NCBI RefSeq assembly: GCF_004115925.1
Contig: NZ_SDDX01000010.1
Span: 31,093 to 95,092, forward strand
Reading direction: 5' to 3'
Source of the DNA: Lelliottia nimipressuralis
GTDB taxonomy: Bacteria > Pseudomonadota > Gammaproteobacteria > Enterobacterales > Enterobacteriaceae
Length of the DNA: 64,000 bases
The notes beneath the pieces are model-generated. The model made no database searches. It was not told the DNA's origin and worked only from the letters and a program-made list of their open reading frames with translations. The position numbers and the translations under genes were made by a program. Positions within the stretch are counted from its first letter, which is position 1. Every line of letters starts with the position of its first letter. This document shows positions 20,363-30,743 of this stretch, piece by piece.

Positions 20363-21071
20363 GGGCGACAACCTGATGACGGAAAAAGCGGCAGGTGAGT
20401 AATTTTACTCGCGGCTGGCAAATTTGCCAGTAATAAATACTGGATGTAAAACCAGTGGCGTGTAAGGATATCTGGATTAGCATCCGCCTGATGAGCGCGA
20501 AAGGGGGCAAAATTTAGGCTGTGACGAGATAAAACACCAGCAATGTTCGGTTATCCCCAGAACATTTCTATTTTTAACATTTGTCAAGCCACGTAATGAT
20601 AGTTTTATGGCAGTCAGTGACACTTTCATGACGATGATTGCTTTTGTCTAACTCGTTAATTCATAGAAGATATTTCTTAAAGCCGCGTTTCGCATCAATT
20701 CATGCGCAGGCCGCGTCTTCTCTCGCTTGCCTCAGGTTTTCTAACTCTAATGCACATGGTTATCCACAGGAATAGTGGATAAGTGCTTCCAGCCCGTACA
20801 GACCGCGACTCCGCAAATTCCCGGTTTTTCCCAAGGGCATGTCCGTAAAAAATATTTATAGCTCTTTTTTGATGATATTCAGCCCCACCGCGCATAACCG
20901 ACTGGCGAGATCTTAATCACATTTCCGTCATTATGTGCACAGCACGCCCTTTTAGCGGCTGTGAGCCAAATCTGAAAAGTGCAGCATATCGAACCACGCC
21001 ATCGGTTATGGCAAGGGTTTTGCAGATTATCCTGAGACGTCTCATCCCTCATGCGTTTTAAGGAGTGAAAT
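20363..21071. other. 700-bp intergenic region between uvrB and the orphan ABC ATPase
   Basis: Beyond the uvrB promoter and LexA box I see no credible gene. Short frames here lack ribosome sites and family resemblance. The only clear structure is the 12-bp palindrome TGAGACGTCTCA at 21033-21044, 28 bases before the ATPase start, in a probable promoter region. Composition is more AT-rich than the flanking genes. Confidence 0.6.
20438..20457 (-). promoter_or_regulatory. LexA (SOS) box of uvrB
   Basis: The minus strand reads CACTGGTTTTACATCCAGTA: CTG-N10-CAG with the same ATCCAGTA half as the E. coli uvrB operator as I remember it. It lies in the uvrB promoter region. Confidence 0.85.
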
Positions 21072-21794
21072 ATGCTAAGTCTGCGCGCCGTTAATCAGTT
21101 CTATGGAAGTCAGCACACGCTGTGGAATGTCGATCTGGATTTGCCGCCAGGGATGTGTACAGGCGTTATCGGGCTGCCGGGTATGGGCAAAACCACGCTT
21201 ATCAACTGCATCACCGGCCAGTTGCCCATTGAGAGCGGCACCATCATCTGGCATGAAGCGGGCGCGCCACCGTGCAATTTGAGCAGCGCTGCACCTGAGC
21301 AGTGCGCGATGCCGGGCATTGGCTATGTCTCACAGGACCGGCGTATTTTCTCTCAGCTCACCGTCGAGGAGAATCTGCACGTCGCCATGCGTGCCAAAGG
21401 TGCGCCCGATGCGGCGGCGAGCAGTGATATTTACGAGCTGTTTCCCCAGCTCTGGCCGCTGCGTCACGCCAGAGCGACGGGGATGTCACCCGACGAGCAG
21501 TACCAGCTGGCGCTGGCCAATGCGCTCATTTGCCGCCCTCGCCTGCTGATTCTGGACGAGCCGCTGCACGGCACGGGAAGCACCTTTGCCATCCGGCTTG
21601 GGCAGCTGCTGATGCGGTTGAGTCGGGAGCTGGGAATGACGGTGCTGTTAGCGGAACAGCAGCTGTCGTTTATTCGCCGGGTGGCCGATCGTTTTTGCGT
21701 GCTGTATCGCGGGCGTAACGTGGCTCAGGGCCACGTTAACGAGCTGGATGATGAGCTTATCGCCCACTGGATGTCGCTGGATGCAAGACGCTGA
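21072..21794 (+). CDS. Orphan ABC transporter ATPase, UrtE/LivF-like, with degenerate signature
   Basis: A 240-aa ABC ATPase most like the UrtE/LivF branch (urea and branched-chain amino acid uptake): MLSLRAVNQFYGSQHTLWNV, Walker A GLPGMGKT (36-43), Q-loop GIGYVSQDRRIFSQLTVEENL, DIYELFPQL, Walker B LLILDEPLHGTG and an H-loop position with Gln (LLAEQQLSF), as in LivF. The signature normally reading LSGGQQQ is replaced by MSPDEQYQLAL, which removes the catalytic Ser-Gly-Gly. No permease or binding protein gene is nearby. A strong AAGGAG site precedes the ATG. The 3' end overlaps convergent bioD by 38 bases. Whether it transports anything is unknown. Confidence 0.8.
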   Translation: MLSLRAVNQFYGSQHTLWNVDLDLPPGMCTGVIGLPGMGKTTLINCITGQLPIESGTIIWHEAGAPPCNLSSAAPEQCAMPGIGYVSQDRRIFSQLTVEENLHVAMRAKGAPDAAASSDIYELFPQLWPLRHARATGMSPDEQYQLALANALICRPRLLILDEPLHGTGSTFAIRLGQLLMRLSRELGMTVLLAEQQLSFIRRVADRFCVLYRGRNVAQGHVNELDDELIAHWMSLDARR

Positions 21795-22458
21795 GATCGA
21801 GATACTGCCCTGTCTCGGCCTGCTCTGCGCCCTCAGCAAGCCAGGGGATCTCCCCGAGGAACGGCGCAGGAAGGACGTTTTTCAGCGTCGCAAGATACTC
21901 CTGATGACGTTTACCTGGGGCCACCACGTCGTTGGCGATCCAGCCTGCGAAGCGTAAACCGGCCTGCTGAATCGCCTGCGCGGTGAGCATCGCGTGGTTG
22001 ATACAGCCGAGCTTAACGCCCACGACCAGGATCACTGGCAGCTGTTCTTCCTGCACCCAGTCAGCAAACGTCTGATGCGCCGAGAGCGGCGTAAACCAGC
22101 CGCCAGCCCCTTCGACCAGCACCCATTCCGCCTGCTGCTCCAGTGCCCGCAGGCCCGCAGAGAGAACCGAAAACGCAATCGGGCGCTGCTCGTCGGCGCT
22201 GATGATGTGCGGCGAGGTCGGCTCGGCGAAGGTGTACGGATTCACCGCCTGATACTGCAGTGCAAGCGTGCTGTGGCGTTGCAGCGCCAGCGCGTCGGAG
22301 TTGCGCAAGCCTTCCGGCGTTATCTCGCTGCCGGAGGCCACCGGTTTGTACCCGGCGGTAATGAATCCCTGCAAACGCGCCGCCTGCAACAGCGCCGAGC
22401 TGGCGACGGTTTTACCGACTTCAGTGTCGGTTCCGGTGACAAAATAGCGTTCAGTCAC
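21757..22458 (-). CDS. bioD: Dethiobiotin synthetase BioD
   Basis: A 233-aa ATP-dependent enzyme that closes the ureido ring of dethiobiotin from DAPA and CO2. The P-loop [15 protein letters not shown] is near residues 6-20, with KPVASGSE and [12 protein letters not shown] further on. I chose the GTG at 22458 ([11 protein letters not shown]), which gives the E. coli register and overlaps bioC by eight bases; the ATG at 22473 would add five residues and cannot be excluded. The C-terminus ([15 protein letters not shown]) runs about eight residues beyond E. coli BioD and overlaps the orphan ABC gene. It is last in bioBFCD. Confidence 0.94.
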   Translation of the reverse strand: MTERYFVTGTDTEVGKTVASSALLQAARLQGFITAGYKPVASGSEITPEGLRNSDALALQRHSTLALQYQAVNPYTFAEPTSPHIISADEQRPIAFSVLSAGLRALEQQAEWVLVEGAGGWFTPLSAHQTFADWVQEEQLPVILVVGVKLGCINHAMLTAQAIQQAGLRFAGWIANDVVAPGKRHQEYLATLKNVLPAPFLGEIPWLAEGAEQAETGQYLDLSVLHPATSSGR

Positions 22459-23206
22459 GTTCGATAATCCCATGAAAGAGTTGATAAGAGAGCGGGAATT
22501 CCCCGCGCACACGCGGCCACGCCAGCTCAAGCTGCGTCAGCTCGCCGCGCGTGAGGGGTTTTCGCGCCCGTCCGTCGTGCAGATGGGTGGCGCCAATCCC
22601 TTTCAGCGAGCGCATCGCACTCAGGGCATCGCTGAAAGAGAGAGTAACGACCTCCGTGATGGCCCTGTAGCGCCACCCGGCGAGGGCGTCGTTCACCGCC
22701 TGCTCCGGTAAAAAACGGTTGGCGTGCGGCCGTTCATCCACCGCACGCCAGGCCTGATTCAGCTCCGGCAGAGAGTTATCGAGCAGCGTGGTGAAGGCAA
22801 CCGTGCCGCCGGGAAGCGTGACCCGATACAGCTCGCGCAATGCCTGCGGCAGACTGGAGCACCACTGCACCGCCAGATGGCTCCAGACCAGGTCAAACTG
22901 CGCGTCCGGCAGCGGAATAGACTCGATATCCCCCACCAGATAATCATCGGCCGCCTGCTGATAGCGCGCCTGTTCCAGCATTTGCGGGGAGAGGTCGAGG
23001 GCCGTCACATGGCTGCCCGCCTCGCGCCAGAGACGGCTGTTTGCGCCAGGCCCGCAGCCTGCATCCAGCACGGCGTGGAAACGCCCCTCGCCGAGCAGCG
23101 TTTTCAGCCCCTGGGCGCTCCGGCGCTGCAGATCGTCGTGTCGGGAATAACTTTGCGCCGCTCGCCCGAAAGCAGAGGCGATGGCCTGCTTGTTAACCTG
23201 CGTCAT
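22451..23206 (-). CDS. bioC: Malonyl-ACP O-methyltransferase BioC
   Basis: A 251-aa SAM-dependent methyltransferase that methylates malonyl-ACP to start pimeloyl chain synthesis. The SAM-binding motif I is [15 protein letters not shown] (about 46-60), then [37 protein letters not shown] and the [12 protein letters not shown] segment. The start is the ATG at 23206 ([13 protein letters not shown]), which has GGAGG inside the end of bioF and equals the E. coli length; a longer in-frame extension has no family support. It overlaps bioF by 14 bases. Confidence 0.95.
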   Translation of the reverse strand: MTQVNKQAIASAFGRAAQSYSRHDDLQRRSAQGLKTLLGEGRFHAVLDAGCGPGANSRLWREAGSHVTALDLSPQMLEQARYQQAADDYLVGDIESIPLPDAQFDLVWSHLAVQWCSSLPQALRELYRVTLPGGTVAFTTLLDNSLPELNQAWRAVDERPHANRFLPEQAVNDALAGWRYRAITEVVTLSFSDALSAMRSLKGIGATHLHDGRARKPLTRGELTQLELAWPRVRGEFPLSYQLFHGIIERD

Positions 23207-24344
23207 GCAGCGCCTCCAGTAAATCATCAATGTCCTGCGTGTGGTGTGCGGCCGTCAGGGTCAGGCGTAATCGCGCGGTACCCGCCGGAACGGTTGGCGG
23301 ACGGATCGCCGTCACCCACATGCCACGCTCGCGAAGCTGCTGCGCCAGATGCAAGGCACGGCTGTTCTCGCCCACAATCAGCGGCTGGATGGCACTTTGC
23401 GAATCGGTCATCTGCCAGGGCAGCTCGCGCACGCCCGCCCGAAAGCGCTGGATGTGCGCAGCCAGAGTGTGTCGCCGCTGTTCGCCCTCTGCGCTGCGGA
23501 CAACCTTCAGCGCCTCCAGCAGCGCCACGGCCTGCGCAGGCGGCATACTGGTGCTGTAGATCAAATGGCGGGCGAATTGCAGCAGGTAATCCGCGACGGA
23601 TTCGCTGCACAACACCGCCGCGCCGCTGATGCCAAACCCTTTGCCGAAAGTCACAATCAGCAGCTCCGGTTTAACATCCTGGCGGGCGGCACTTCCGCGC
23701 CCTTCCGCGCCCAGCACACCAACGCCGTGGGCATCGTCCACCAGCATCCAGGCGTTGTGCTGGCGTGCTGCGGCATGGAGTTCACCCAGCGGAGCGCAAT
23801 CACCGTCCATGCTGAAGACCCCTTCGGTCACCACCAGCTGTTGCCCATCGCAGGATTTCGCCAGCAGCGCGTTGAGCTGGGCGGCGTCGTTATGGGCAAA
23901 CCGGCGCAGCTGCGCCGGGCTGAGGCTGGCCGCTTCGAGCAGGGAGGCGTGGCTCAGGCGGTCGGCGACAATCCGATCCTCTTTTCCCATCAGGGCTGCA
24001 ATCAGCGCCTGATTGGCGGCAAAACCGGAGATAAACAACAGCGCGCGGGGATAGCCGAGCCAGTCGGCCAAGGCCTCTTCCAGCGCCTGATGCGCGGTGG
24101 TATAGCCTGTCACATGCCCCGACCCGCCGCTGCCGACGCCCCAGGTTTCCGCCCCCTGCTGCCAGGCGCGAATGATCGCCGGATGTTGGCTCAGGCCGAG
24201 ATAATCGTTGCTCGAAAAGTTGCAGAACCGGCGCGTTTCGCGGATCAGAAAACGCCCGCCGCTTTCGACCGCCGCGCGCGAGCGAAATGCGTCCGCCGCC
24301 CGGCGTTCCTCCAGTGCGGCGTCGATGCGGTGTTGCCAGGTCAT
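23193..24344 (-). CDS. bioF: 8-amino-7-oxononanoate synthase BioF
   Basis: A 383-aa PLP-dependent alpha-oxoamine synthase that condenses pimeloyl-ACP with L-alanine. It shows [35 protein letters not shown] and the PLP-lysine motif [12 protein letters not shown]. The length matches E. coli BioF (384 aa). Its ATG overlaps the bioB stop (ATGA), and it overlaps bioC downstream, so bioB-F-C-D translation is coupled throughout. Confidence 0.96.
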   Translation of the reverse strand: MTWQHRIDAALEERRAADAFRSRAAVESGGRFLIRETRRFCNFSSNDYLGLSQHPAIIRAWQQGAETWGVGSGGSGHVTGYTTAHQALEEALADWLGYPRALLFISGFAANQALIAALMGKEDRIVADRLSHASLLEAASLSPAQLRRFAHNDAAQLNALLAKSCDGQQLVVTEGVFSMDGDCAPLGELHAAARQHNAWMLVDDAHGVGVLGAEGRGSAARQDVKPELLIVTFGKGFGISGAAVLCSESVADYLLQFARHLIYSTSMPPAQAVALLEALKVVRSAEGEQRRHTLAAHIQRFRAGVRELPWQMTDSQSAIQPLIVGENSRALHLAQQLRERGMWVTAIRPPTVPAGTARLRLTLTAAHHTQDIDDLLEALHDAG

Positions 24345-25381
24345 AGGGCTGCCGCGTTGTAGAACTGTTCGGTGTCGGCGTTGAAAAGCTGCTGTTCCAG
24401 CTGGTGCTGCTGCTCGTTATCCCCCGTCAACACCTCGGTCTGATGCGGATTCAGCCCCAGTTTGCGGAACAGCTGGACATCTTTGTCCTCTTCCGGGTTT
24501 GGCGTGGTCAGCAGTTTGCAGCCGTAGAAAATTGAGTTTGCGCCCGCCATAAAGCACATCGCCTGAGTCTGCTCGCTCATCTGCTCACGGCCCGCGGAGA
24601 GGCGCACAAACGAGGTCGGCATCATGATGCGCGCGACGGCAATCGTGCGGATAAAATCAAACGCATCCACATCGTCGTTATCGGCCATCGGCGTGCCTTT
24701 GACCTTCACCAGCATGTTGATCGGCACGCTTTCCGGCGGCGTCGGCAAATTCGCCAGTTGCAACAGCAGACCGGCGCGATCTTTTACCGTTTCACCCAGG
24801 CCGACGATCCCCCCGGAGCAGACTTTAATCCCGGCGTCACGCACCTTGTCGAGCGTATCGAGACGCTCCTGGTAGGTGCGGGTGGTGATGATATTGCCGT
24901 AGAATTCCGGCGAGGTATCGAGGTTATGGTTGTAGTAGTCCAGACCCGCCGCCGACAGGCGCTGAGCCTGTGTTTCGTTGAGCGTGCCGAGCGTCATGCA
25001 AGCTTCCAGCCCCATCGCTTTCACGCCCTGCACCATCTGCTCCAGATACGGCATGTCACGGTCGTGCGGGTTTTTCCACGCGGCTCCCATGCAGAAGCGG
25101 GTCGAACCGGCGTTTTTCGCCTTGCGTGCCGAGTCGAGCACCTGCTCCACTTCCATCAGCCGCTCGGCCTCCAGCCCGGTTTTGTAGCGCGCACTTTGTG
25201 GGCAATATTTGCAGTCTTCCGGGCAGGCACCGGTTTTGATCGACAGTAGCGTACTGACCTGCACATGGCGCGGATCGAAGTGCTGGCGGTGGATTTGCTG
25301 GGCTTCGAACATCAGTTCGAGGAAAGGTTTGTTAAATAATTCGGTGACTTGCGACATTGTCCAACGTACAGGGTTAGCCAT
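24341..25381 (-). CDS. bioB: Biotin synthase BioB (radical SAM)
   Basis: A 346-aa radical SAM enzyme that inserts sulfur into dethiobiotin. The SAM cluster motif [10 protein letters not shown] supplies C53, C57 and C60. Further family blocks are [43 protein letters not shown] and RLSAGREQM, including the cysteine and arginine residues of the sacrificial 2Fe-2S cluster. Length and sequence match E. coli BioB closely. It is the first gene of bioBFCD and is controlled from the operator at 25430. Confidence 0.97.
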   Translation of the reverse strand: MANPVRWTMSQVTELFNKPFLELMFEAQQIHRQHFDPRHVQVSTLLSIKTGACPEDCKYCPQSARYKTGLEAERLMEVEQVLDSARKAKNAGSTRFCMGAAWKNPHDRDMPYLEQMVQGVKAMGLEACMTLGTLNETQAQRLSAAGLDYYNHNLDTSPEFYGNIITTRTYQERLDTLDKVRDAGIKVCSGGIVGLGETVKDRAGLLLQLANLPTPPESVPINMLVKVKGTPMADNDDVDAFDFIRTIAVARIMMPTSFVRLSAGREQMSEQTQAMCFMAGANSIFYGCKLLTTPNPEEDKDVQLFRKLGLNPHQTEVLTGDNEQQHQLEQQLFNADTEQFYNAAAL

Positions 25382-25429
25382 CGGGCTTCTCCAAAAAGGG
25401 GTTCAGTTCATTGTGGGTTCGGTTTATAC

Positions 25430-25463
25430 TTGTAAACCTAAAACTTTTCAAAATGGTTTACAA
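25430..25463. promoter_or_regulatory. BirA (biotin repressor) operator, bioB/bioA divergent promoter
   Basis: TTGTAAACC-N16-GGTTTACAA is a perfect 9-bp inverted repeat, the same arms and spacing as the E. coli bio operator. It ends seven bases before the bioA ATG and lies between the divergent bioA and bioBFCD start regions, so one BirA-biotinyl-AMP dimer pair would shut off both. Confidence 0.95.
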
Positions 25464-25470
25464 GTCGATT

Positions 25471-26760
25471 ATGACCCCGGACGATCTCGCCTTCGACAAG
25501 CAACATATCTGGCACCCCTACACCTCCATGACCCGCCCGCTGCCCGTTTATCCGGTCGACTCGGCGCACGGGTGTGAACTGCATCTGGCCACCGGCGAAA
25601 CGCTGGTCGACGGGATGTCCTCCTGGTGGGCAACCATCCACGGGTACAACCATCCGCGCCTGAACGCGGCGATGAAAACGCAAATTGACCAGATGTCCCA
25701 CGTGATGTTTGGCGGGATCACCCATCAGCCGGCGATTGAGTTGTGTCGTCGGCTGGTCTCCATGACCCCGGACGCGCTGGAATGCGTTTTCCTCGCCGAT
25801 TCCGGTTCGGTGGCGGTGGAAGTGGCGATGAAAATGGCGCTGCAGTACTGGCAGGCGAAAGGCGAGCCGCGCCAGCGTTTCCTCACCTTCCGCAACGGTT
25901 ATCACGGCGACACCTTCGGCGCGATGTCGGTCTGCGATCCCGATAATTCGATGCACAGCCTGTGGCAGGGTTATCTGCCGGAAAACCTGTTCGCCCCGGC
26001 GCCGCAAAGCCGTTTTGGCGGCGAGTGGAACGAAATGGATATGGTCGGATTTGCCCGTCTGATGGCCGCCCATCGCCACGAAATTGCTGCCGTGATCCTT
26101 GAGCCTGTCGTTCAGGGCGCGGGCGGAATGCGCATGTATCATCCCGAGTGGCTGAAACGCATCCGAAAGATGTGCGATCGGGAGGGTATCCTGCTGATTG
26201 CCGACGAAATCGCGACCGGATTTGGCCGCACCGGCAAGCTCTTTGCCTGCGACCATGCGAACATCGCCCCGGATATTTTGTGCCTCGGTAAAGCCCTGAC
26301 GGGCGGCACCATGACCCTCTCCGCAACGCTTACGACCCGTCACGTAGCCGACACCATCAGCGACGGCGAAGCCGGCTGCTTTATGCACGGCCCGACGTTT
26401 ATGGGCAATCCGCTGGCCTGCGCGGTCGCCAGTGAAAGTCTGGCTATTCTGGAAAGCGGTGAATGGCAGACGCAGGTTGCGGCGATTGAATCGCAGCTCA
26501 CGCGTGAACTGGCGAGCGCGGCGCAGTCAGCGTTCGTGGCCGACGTGCGGGTGCTGGGCGCAATTGGCGTGGTCGAAACGCGCCATCCGGTGAACATGGC
26601 GGCATTGCAACGTTTCTTCGTCGAGCGTGGCGTGTGGGTGCGACCGTTCGGCAAACTGATCTACCTGATGCCGCCGTACATCATCACCCCAGAGCAATTG
26701 CAGAAGCTGACCCGCGCGGTGAATGAGGCTGTTAACATTCCCGCACATTTTGCGATTTAA
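25471..26760 (+). CDS. bioA: Adenosylmethionine-8-amino-7-oxononanoate aminotransferase BioA
   Basis: A 429-aa class III PLP aminotransferase that makes DAPA using SAM as amino donor. Motifs: [67 protein letters not shown] and the PLP lysine in CLGKALTGG (about K274). I chose the ATG at 25471 ([11 protein letters not shown]), matching E. coli in position and length; the longer frame would run back through the operator. No obvious Shine-Dalgarno is seen, as in E. coli. Confidence 0.97.
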   Translation: MTPDDLAFDKQHIWHPYTSMTRPLPVYPVDSAHGCELHLATGETLVDGMSSWWATIHGYNHPRLNAAMKTQIDQMSHVMFGGITHQPAIELCRRLVSMTPDALECVFLADSGSVAVEVAMKMALQYWQAKGEPRQRFLTFRNGYHGDTFGAMSVCDPDNSMHSLWQGYLPENLFAPAPQSRFGGEWNEMDMVGFARLMAAHRHEIAAVILEPVVQGAGGMRMYHPEWLKRIRKMCDREGILLIADEIATGFGRTGKLFACDHANIAPDILCLGKALTGGTMTLSATLTTRHVADTISDGEAGCFMHGPTFMGNPLACAVASESLAILESGEWQTQVAAIESQLTRELASAAQSAFVADVRVLGAIGVVETRHPVNMAALQRFFVERGVWVRPFGKLIYLMPPYIITPEQLQKLTRAVNEAVNIPAHFAI

Positions 26761-26831
26761 CCCAACGCGTTAGCTTCGGTATGCTGTTTTATGCAGTACA
26801 CTTTTTGCATGGCTACGTACGGAGAAATCGC

Positions 26832-27308
26832 ATGAAGATAATCAGTCAGGATCTGCGCGACGGTGAAAAATTACCCGAGCGTCACGTGTTTAACGGCATG
26901 GGTTATCAGGGCGATAATATTTCGCCGCACCTGGCCTGGGATGATGTTCCGCCGGGGACGAAGAGTTTTGTCGTCACCTGCTACGACCCGGATGCGCCAA
27001 CCGGCTCCGGCTGGTGGCACTGGATTGTCGCAAACCTGCCCGCTGACACGCGCGTGCTGCCGCAGGGCTCCGGCTCTGATTTAACGGCGTTGCCGGAAGG
27101 GGCCATTCAGACCCGCACCGATTTCGGCAAAGCCGGATATGGCGGCGCGGCGCCGCCAAAAGGCGAGACGCACCGGTATATTTTCACCGTTCATGCCCTG
27201 GACGTTGAGAAGATCGATGTCGATGAAGGCGCGAGCGGCGCGATGGTTGGCTTTAACGTGCATTTTCACACGCTGGGAAGTGCGTCGATTACGGCGATGT
27301 ATTCGTAA
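26832..27308 (+). CDS. ybhB: PEBP/RKIP-family protein YbhB
   Basis: A 158-aa cytoplasmic member of the phosphatidylethanolamine-binding protein (Raf kinase inhibitor) family. The ligand-site motifs TCYDPDAPTGSGWWHW and APPKGETHRYIFTVHALD are intact. The start ATG at 26832 follows GGAGAAATCGC and matches E. coli YbhB in length. The biological ligand is unknown. It stands alone between bioA and the convergent hut locus. Confidence 0.95.
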   Translation: MKIISQDLRDGEKLPERHVFNGMGYQGDNISPHLAWDDVPPGTKSFVVTCYDPDAPTGSGWWHWIVANLPADTRVLPQGSGSDLTALPEGAIQTRTDFGKAGYGGAAPPKGETHRYIFTVHALDVEKIDVDEGASGAMVGFNVHFHTLGSASITAMYS

Positions 27309-27341
27309 AAAAAGCCGGGCGGCGGCGTCGCCTCACCCGGC
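27305..27341 (-). terminator. Rho-independent terminator of hutUH
   Basis: On the minus strand GCCGGGTGAGGCG...CGCCGCCCGGC is followed by a run of seven T (27307-27313). The T-run overlaps the ybhB stop codon, so the hut transcript runs the full length of the intergenic space. Confidence 0.8.
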
Positions 27342-27379
27342 CTGTACGGTTCATTCATCACGAAAACGTCGTTTTACAG

Positions 27380-27413
27380 GCCCGGCAAGCGCAGCGCTGC
27401 CGGGCTTTGCTTT
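27380..27413 (+). terminator. Rho-independent terminator of ybhB
   Basis: GCCCGGCAAGCGC AGCGCTGCCGGGC followed by TTTGCTTT. The T-rich tail reaches the hutH stop codon, so this terminator and the hut one sit at opposite ends of the gap. Confidence 0.75.
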
Positions 27414-28932
27414 ACAGCACCGCGGGTAATAACGTCACCAGGCTCCCCGCCTTCAGCAATTCCATCGCCTTATCGATATCCGGCGCAAAGAAACGGTCGT
27501 CGTCGTAGTGCGAGACGTGTTCTCGCAACGTCTGGCGCGCCTGCTCCAGCAGTGGGCTGGACTTCAGTCCTTCACGCAGGTCGATCCCCTGCACCGCCGC
27601 CAGCCACTCGACCGCAATCACGCCGCGCGTATTGTAGGCCATCTCCCACAGACGACGCCCGGCCGCCGGCGCCATAGAGACATGGTCTTCCTGATTGGCC
27701 GAGGTCGGCAGGCTGTCCACGCTGTGCGGATGGGACAGCGCTTTGTTCTCGCTCGCCAGCGCCGCCGCCGTCACCTGGGCAATCATAAACCCGGAATTTA
27801 CGCCGCCATTGCGCACCAGGAATGGCGGCAGTTGCGACATGTGTTTATCCATCATCAGCGCGATACGACGCTCAGAGAGCGAACCTATTTCGGCAATCGC
27901 CAGCGCCAGATTATCGGCGGCCATCGCCACCGGCTCCGCATGGAAGTTCCCGCCCGACACCACGTCATTCTGCTCGGCGAACACCAGAGGGTTATCGGAA
28001 ACCGCGTTCGCTTCCACCAGCAGCACATCAGCGGCCTGACGGATTTGCGTCAGACACGCGCCCATCACCTGCGGCTGACAGCGCAGGGAGTACGGGTCCT
28101 GCACCTTGTCGCAGTTATGGTGCGAATCCGCAATTGCGCTGGTATCAGTCAGCAGATGACGGTACATCGCCGCCGCATCAATTTGCCCGCGCTGGCCGCG
28201 CACCTCATGGATACGGGCATCAAACGGACGACGCGAACCGAGCACGGCTTCCGTGGTCAGCGCACCGCACACCACCGCCGAGGCAAACAGATCTTCAGCT
28301 TCGAACAGACCGCGCAGGGCGAACGCTGTGGAAGCCTGGGTGCCGTTCAGCAGGGCCAGCCCCTCTTTCGCCGCCAGCGTAATTGGCGTTAATCCGGCTT
28401 TTTGCAGCGCCTCTTTGGCGGGCAGCCATTGCCCTTGCCAGCGAGCTTTGCCCTCGCCGAGGAGCAGCAACGACATGTGCGCCAGCGGCGCCAGATCGCC
28501 CGAGGCCCCCACCGAGCCTTTGGCCGGGATCCACGGATAGACCTGCGCGTTGACCAGAGCGATAAGCGCCTGAATCACGCTCAGGCGGATACCGGAGAAA
28601 CCGCGCGCCAGGCTGTTAATTTTCAGCACCATCATCAGTCGGACGATCTCGTCATCCAGCGGTTCGCCGACCCCTGCCGCGTGGGATAGCACCAGCGAGC
28701 GCTGTAAGTTTTCCAGATCGTGCGTGGCGATGCGCGTCTGCGCCAGCAGGCCGAAACCGGTGTTGATGCCGTAGGCCGTGCGATCTTCGGCGACGATGGC
28801 TTCCACGCAGGCGACGCTGTCGTTGATCGCCTGATGGGCGTTTTCATCCAGTGTTAGCGTCACCGGGTGGCGCCAGGCGCTGCGCAGGTGAGCGAAGGTC
28901 AGCGCGCCGGGCGTAATAGTCAGTGCATTCAT
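27412..28932 (-). CDS. hutH: Histidine ammonia-lyase HutH
   Basis: A 506-aa enzyme that deaminates histidine to trans-urocanate, the first step of histidine use. The self-forming MIO electrophile comes from A143-S144-G145 in [14 protein letters not shown]. Other family blocks are [30 protein letters not shown] and SDNPLVF. Its ATG shares one base with the hutU stop (TGATG), so it would be coupled to hutU translation. The gene itself is intact even though the upstream hutU reading frame is broken. Confidence 0.97.
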   Translation of the reverse strand: MNALTITPGALTFAHLRSAWRHPVTLTLDENAHQAINDSVACVEAIVAEDRTAYGINTGFGLLAQTRIATHDLENLQRSLVLSHAAGVGEPLDDEIVRLMMVLKINSLARGFSGIRLSVIQALIALVNAQVYPWIPAKGSVGASGDLAPLAHMSLLLLGEGKARWQGQWLPAKEALQKAGLTPITLAAKEGLALLNGTQASTAFALRGLFEAEDLFASAVVCGALTTEAVLGSRRPFDARIHEVRGQRGQIDAAAMYRHLLTDTSAIADSHHNCDKVQDPYSLRCQPQVMGACLTQIRQAADVLLVEANAVSDNPLVFAEQNDVVSGGNFHAEPVAMAADNLALAIAEIGSLSERRIALMMDKHMSQLPPFLVRNGGVNSGFMIAQVTAAALASENKALSHPHSVDSLPTSANQEDHVSMAPAAGRRLWEMAYNTRGVIAVEWLAAVQGIDLREGLKSSPLLEQARQTLREHVSHYDDDRFFAPDIDKAMELLKAGSLVTLLPAVL

Positions 28933-30616
28933 CAGTGTTTTCCTTGTGTGGCGGCGACCATCGGCAGGTTCAGCCCCTGCTCTTTCGCACAGTCAACCGC
29001 GATGTCGTAGCCCGCGTCGGCATGGCGCATGACGCCTGTCGCCGGGTCGTTATGCAGTACGCGGGCGATGCGGGCGGCAGCTTCGTCGGTGCCGTCGCAG
29101 ACAATCACCATGCCCGCGTGTTGGGAGAAGCCCATCCCGACGCCGCCGCCGTGGTGTAGCGACACCCAGGTCGCGCCGCTGGCGGTGTTCAGCAGGGCGT
29201 TGAGTAACGGCCAGTCAGAGACCGCGTCAGAGCCGTCCTGCATGGCTTCGGTTTCGCGGTTCGGGCTGGCGACTGAGCCGGAATCCAGGTGTCGCGACCA
29301 ATCACAATCGGCGCGGAGACTTCGCCGCTGCGCACCATTTCGTTAAAGGCCAGGCCGAGTTTTTGGCGCCACTCCAGCCCCACCCAGCAGATACGCGCGG
29401 GCAGCCCCTGGAAGTTGATGCGTTCGCGCGCCATGTCCAGCCAGTGGTGCAGGTGCGCGTCGTCGGCGACGATGGCTTTCACTTTGGCGTCAGTTTTATA
29501 GATATCTTCCGGGTCGCCCGAGAGCGCTACCCAGCGGAACGGGCCAATGCCGCGACAGAACAGCGGACGGATATAGGCCGGGACAAAACCAGGGAAGTCG
29601 AACGCGTTTTCCACGCCCATCTCTTTCGCCATCTGGCGAATGTTGTTGCCGTAGTCGAAGGTCGGTACGCCCATTTTGCTGAACGCCAGCATCGCCGACA
29701 CATGCTCAGCCATCGAGCGTTTGGCGGCCAGCACCGTCCCTTCCGGGTCGCTTTGGGATTTTTGCTGGTACTCTTCCCAGCTCCAGCCTTTTGGCAGGTA
29801 GCCGTGAAGCGGATCGTGGGCGCTGGTCTGGTCGGTGACCAGGTCCGGGCGCACGCCGCGCGCCACCAGTTCCGGAACGACCTCCGCCGCGTTGCCGCAC
29901 AGGGCAATCGACACGGTTTTGCCTTCGGCGGTGTATTTCTGAATGCGCGCCAGCGCGTCATCGAGATTGTCGGCCTGCTCATCGACATAGCGGGTGCGCA
30001 GGCGGAAATCGATGCGGCTCTGCTGGCATTCGATATTCAGGGAGCAGGCACCCGCCAGTGTTGCTGCCAGCGGCTGCGCGCCCCCCATGCCGCCCAGCCC
30101 GGCGGTCAGCACCCAGCGCCCCTTCAGGGAGCCGTTATAGTGCTGGCGTCCGGCTTCAACGAAGGTTTCGTAGGTGCCCTGCACGATGCCCTGGCTGCCA
30201 ATGTAGATCCAGCTGCCCGCAGTCATCTGGCCGTACATCGCCAGCCCTTTGGCGTCAAGCTCATTAAAGTGTTCCCAGGTTGCCCAGTGCGGAACAAGGT
30301 TTGAGTTGGCAATCAGCACCCGTGGCGCATTCTTATGGGTTTTGAACACCCCGACCGGTTTACCGGATTGCACCAGCAGGGTTTCGTCGATTTCGAGGTT
30401 GGTGAGCGCGTCCACAATGGCGTCGTAGCATTCCCAGTTACGCGCCGCGCGACCGATGCCACCGTACACCACCAGCTCGTGCGGGTTTTCGGCGACGTCG
30501 GGATCGAGGTTGTTCATCAACATGCGCAGCGGCGCTTCGGTGAGCCAGCTTTTGGCGGTGAGCGTGGTGCCGCGCGGGGCGCGGACATCCTGCTGACGGT
30601 ATTTACCTGACGACAT
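28932..30616 (-). pseudogene. hutU: Urocanate hydratase HutU, interrupted by a one-base deletion
   Basis: Urocanase converts urocanate to imidazolonepropionate. The N-terminal part ([18 protein letters not shown]..., start ATG 30616) reads through [13 protein letters not shown], the NAD-binding [16 protein letters not shown] and [13 protein letters not shown] as far as SAPIVIGRD. It then continues as nonsense [13 protein letters not shown]. The correct C-terminus ([20 protein letters not shown] ... [15 protein letters not shown]) is in the next frame down to 28932. The family reads GRDHLDSGS here; one missing base at about 29289-29292 (expected CCAGGTGGTCGC on the plus strand, found CCAGGTGTCGC) accounts for it. 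With that base restored the protein would be 561 aa. As read, histidine use through this operon would fail unless it is a sequencing error. Confidence 0.93.
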
Positions 30617-30657
30617 TGTGTGGTCCTCATACGGGATGAAAGATACAAACAGATATA

Positions 30658-30670
30658 CTTGTATAGACAA
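30658..30670. promoter_or_regulatory. HutC operator upstream of hutU
   Basis: CTTGTATAGACAA contains the near-palindrome TTGT-ATAG-ACAA about 45 bases upstream of hutU. The same 11-base word TTGTATAGACA occurs only at the other hut promoter (33678), which supports a shared HutC repressor. Confidence 0.75.
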
Positions 30671-30717
30671 CCACGCACAAGGTCAGATTTAACAATAAAG
30701 ATACAATTTTGTTATAT

Positions 30718-30733
30718 TGTGTTAGCTATCACG
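30718..30733 (-). promoter_or_regulatory. Possible CRP site upstream of hutU
   Basis: TGTGT-TAGCTA-TCACG matches TGTGA-N6-TCACA at eight of ten positions, roughly 100 bases upstream of hutU. Enteric hut operons are known to be cAMP-CRP responsive. Position and match are suggestive only. Confidence 0.5.
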
Positions 30734-30743
30734 CTTTGAAAAC

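Noticed and set aside
20695..20895. A 66-codon minus-strand frame in the uvrB upstream gap
   Set aside because: No Shine-Dalgarno, no family resemblance, and composition like the surrounding non-coding DNA.
22458..22530. The 24-residue N-terminal extension of the bioD frame
   Set aside because: It lies inside bioC in another frame, and the protein matches E. coli BioD only from the GTG at 22458 onward.
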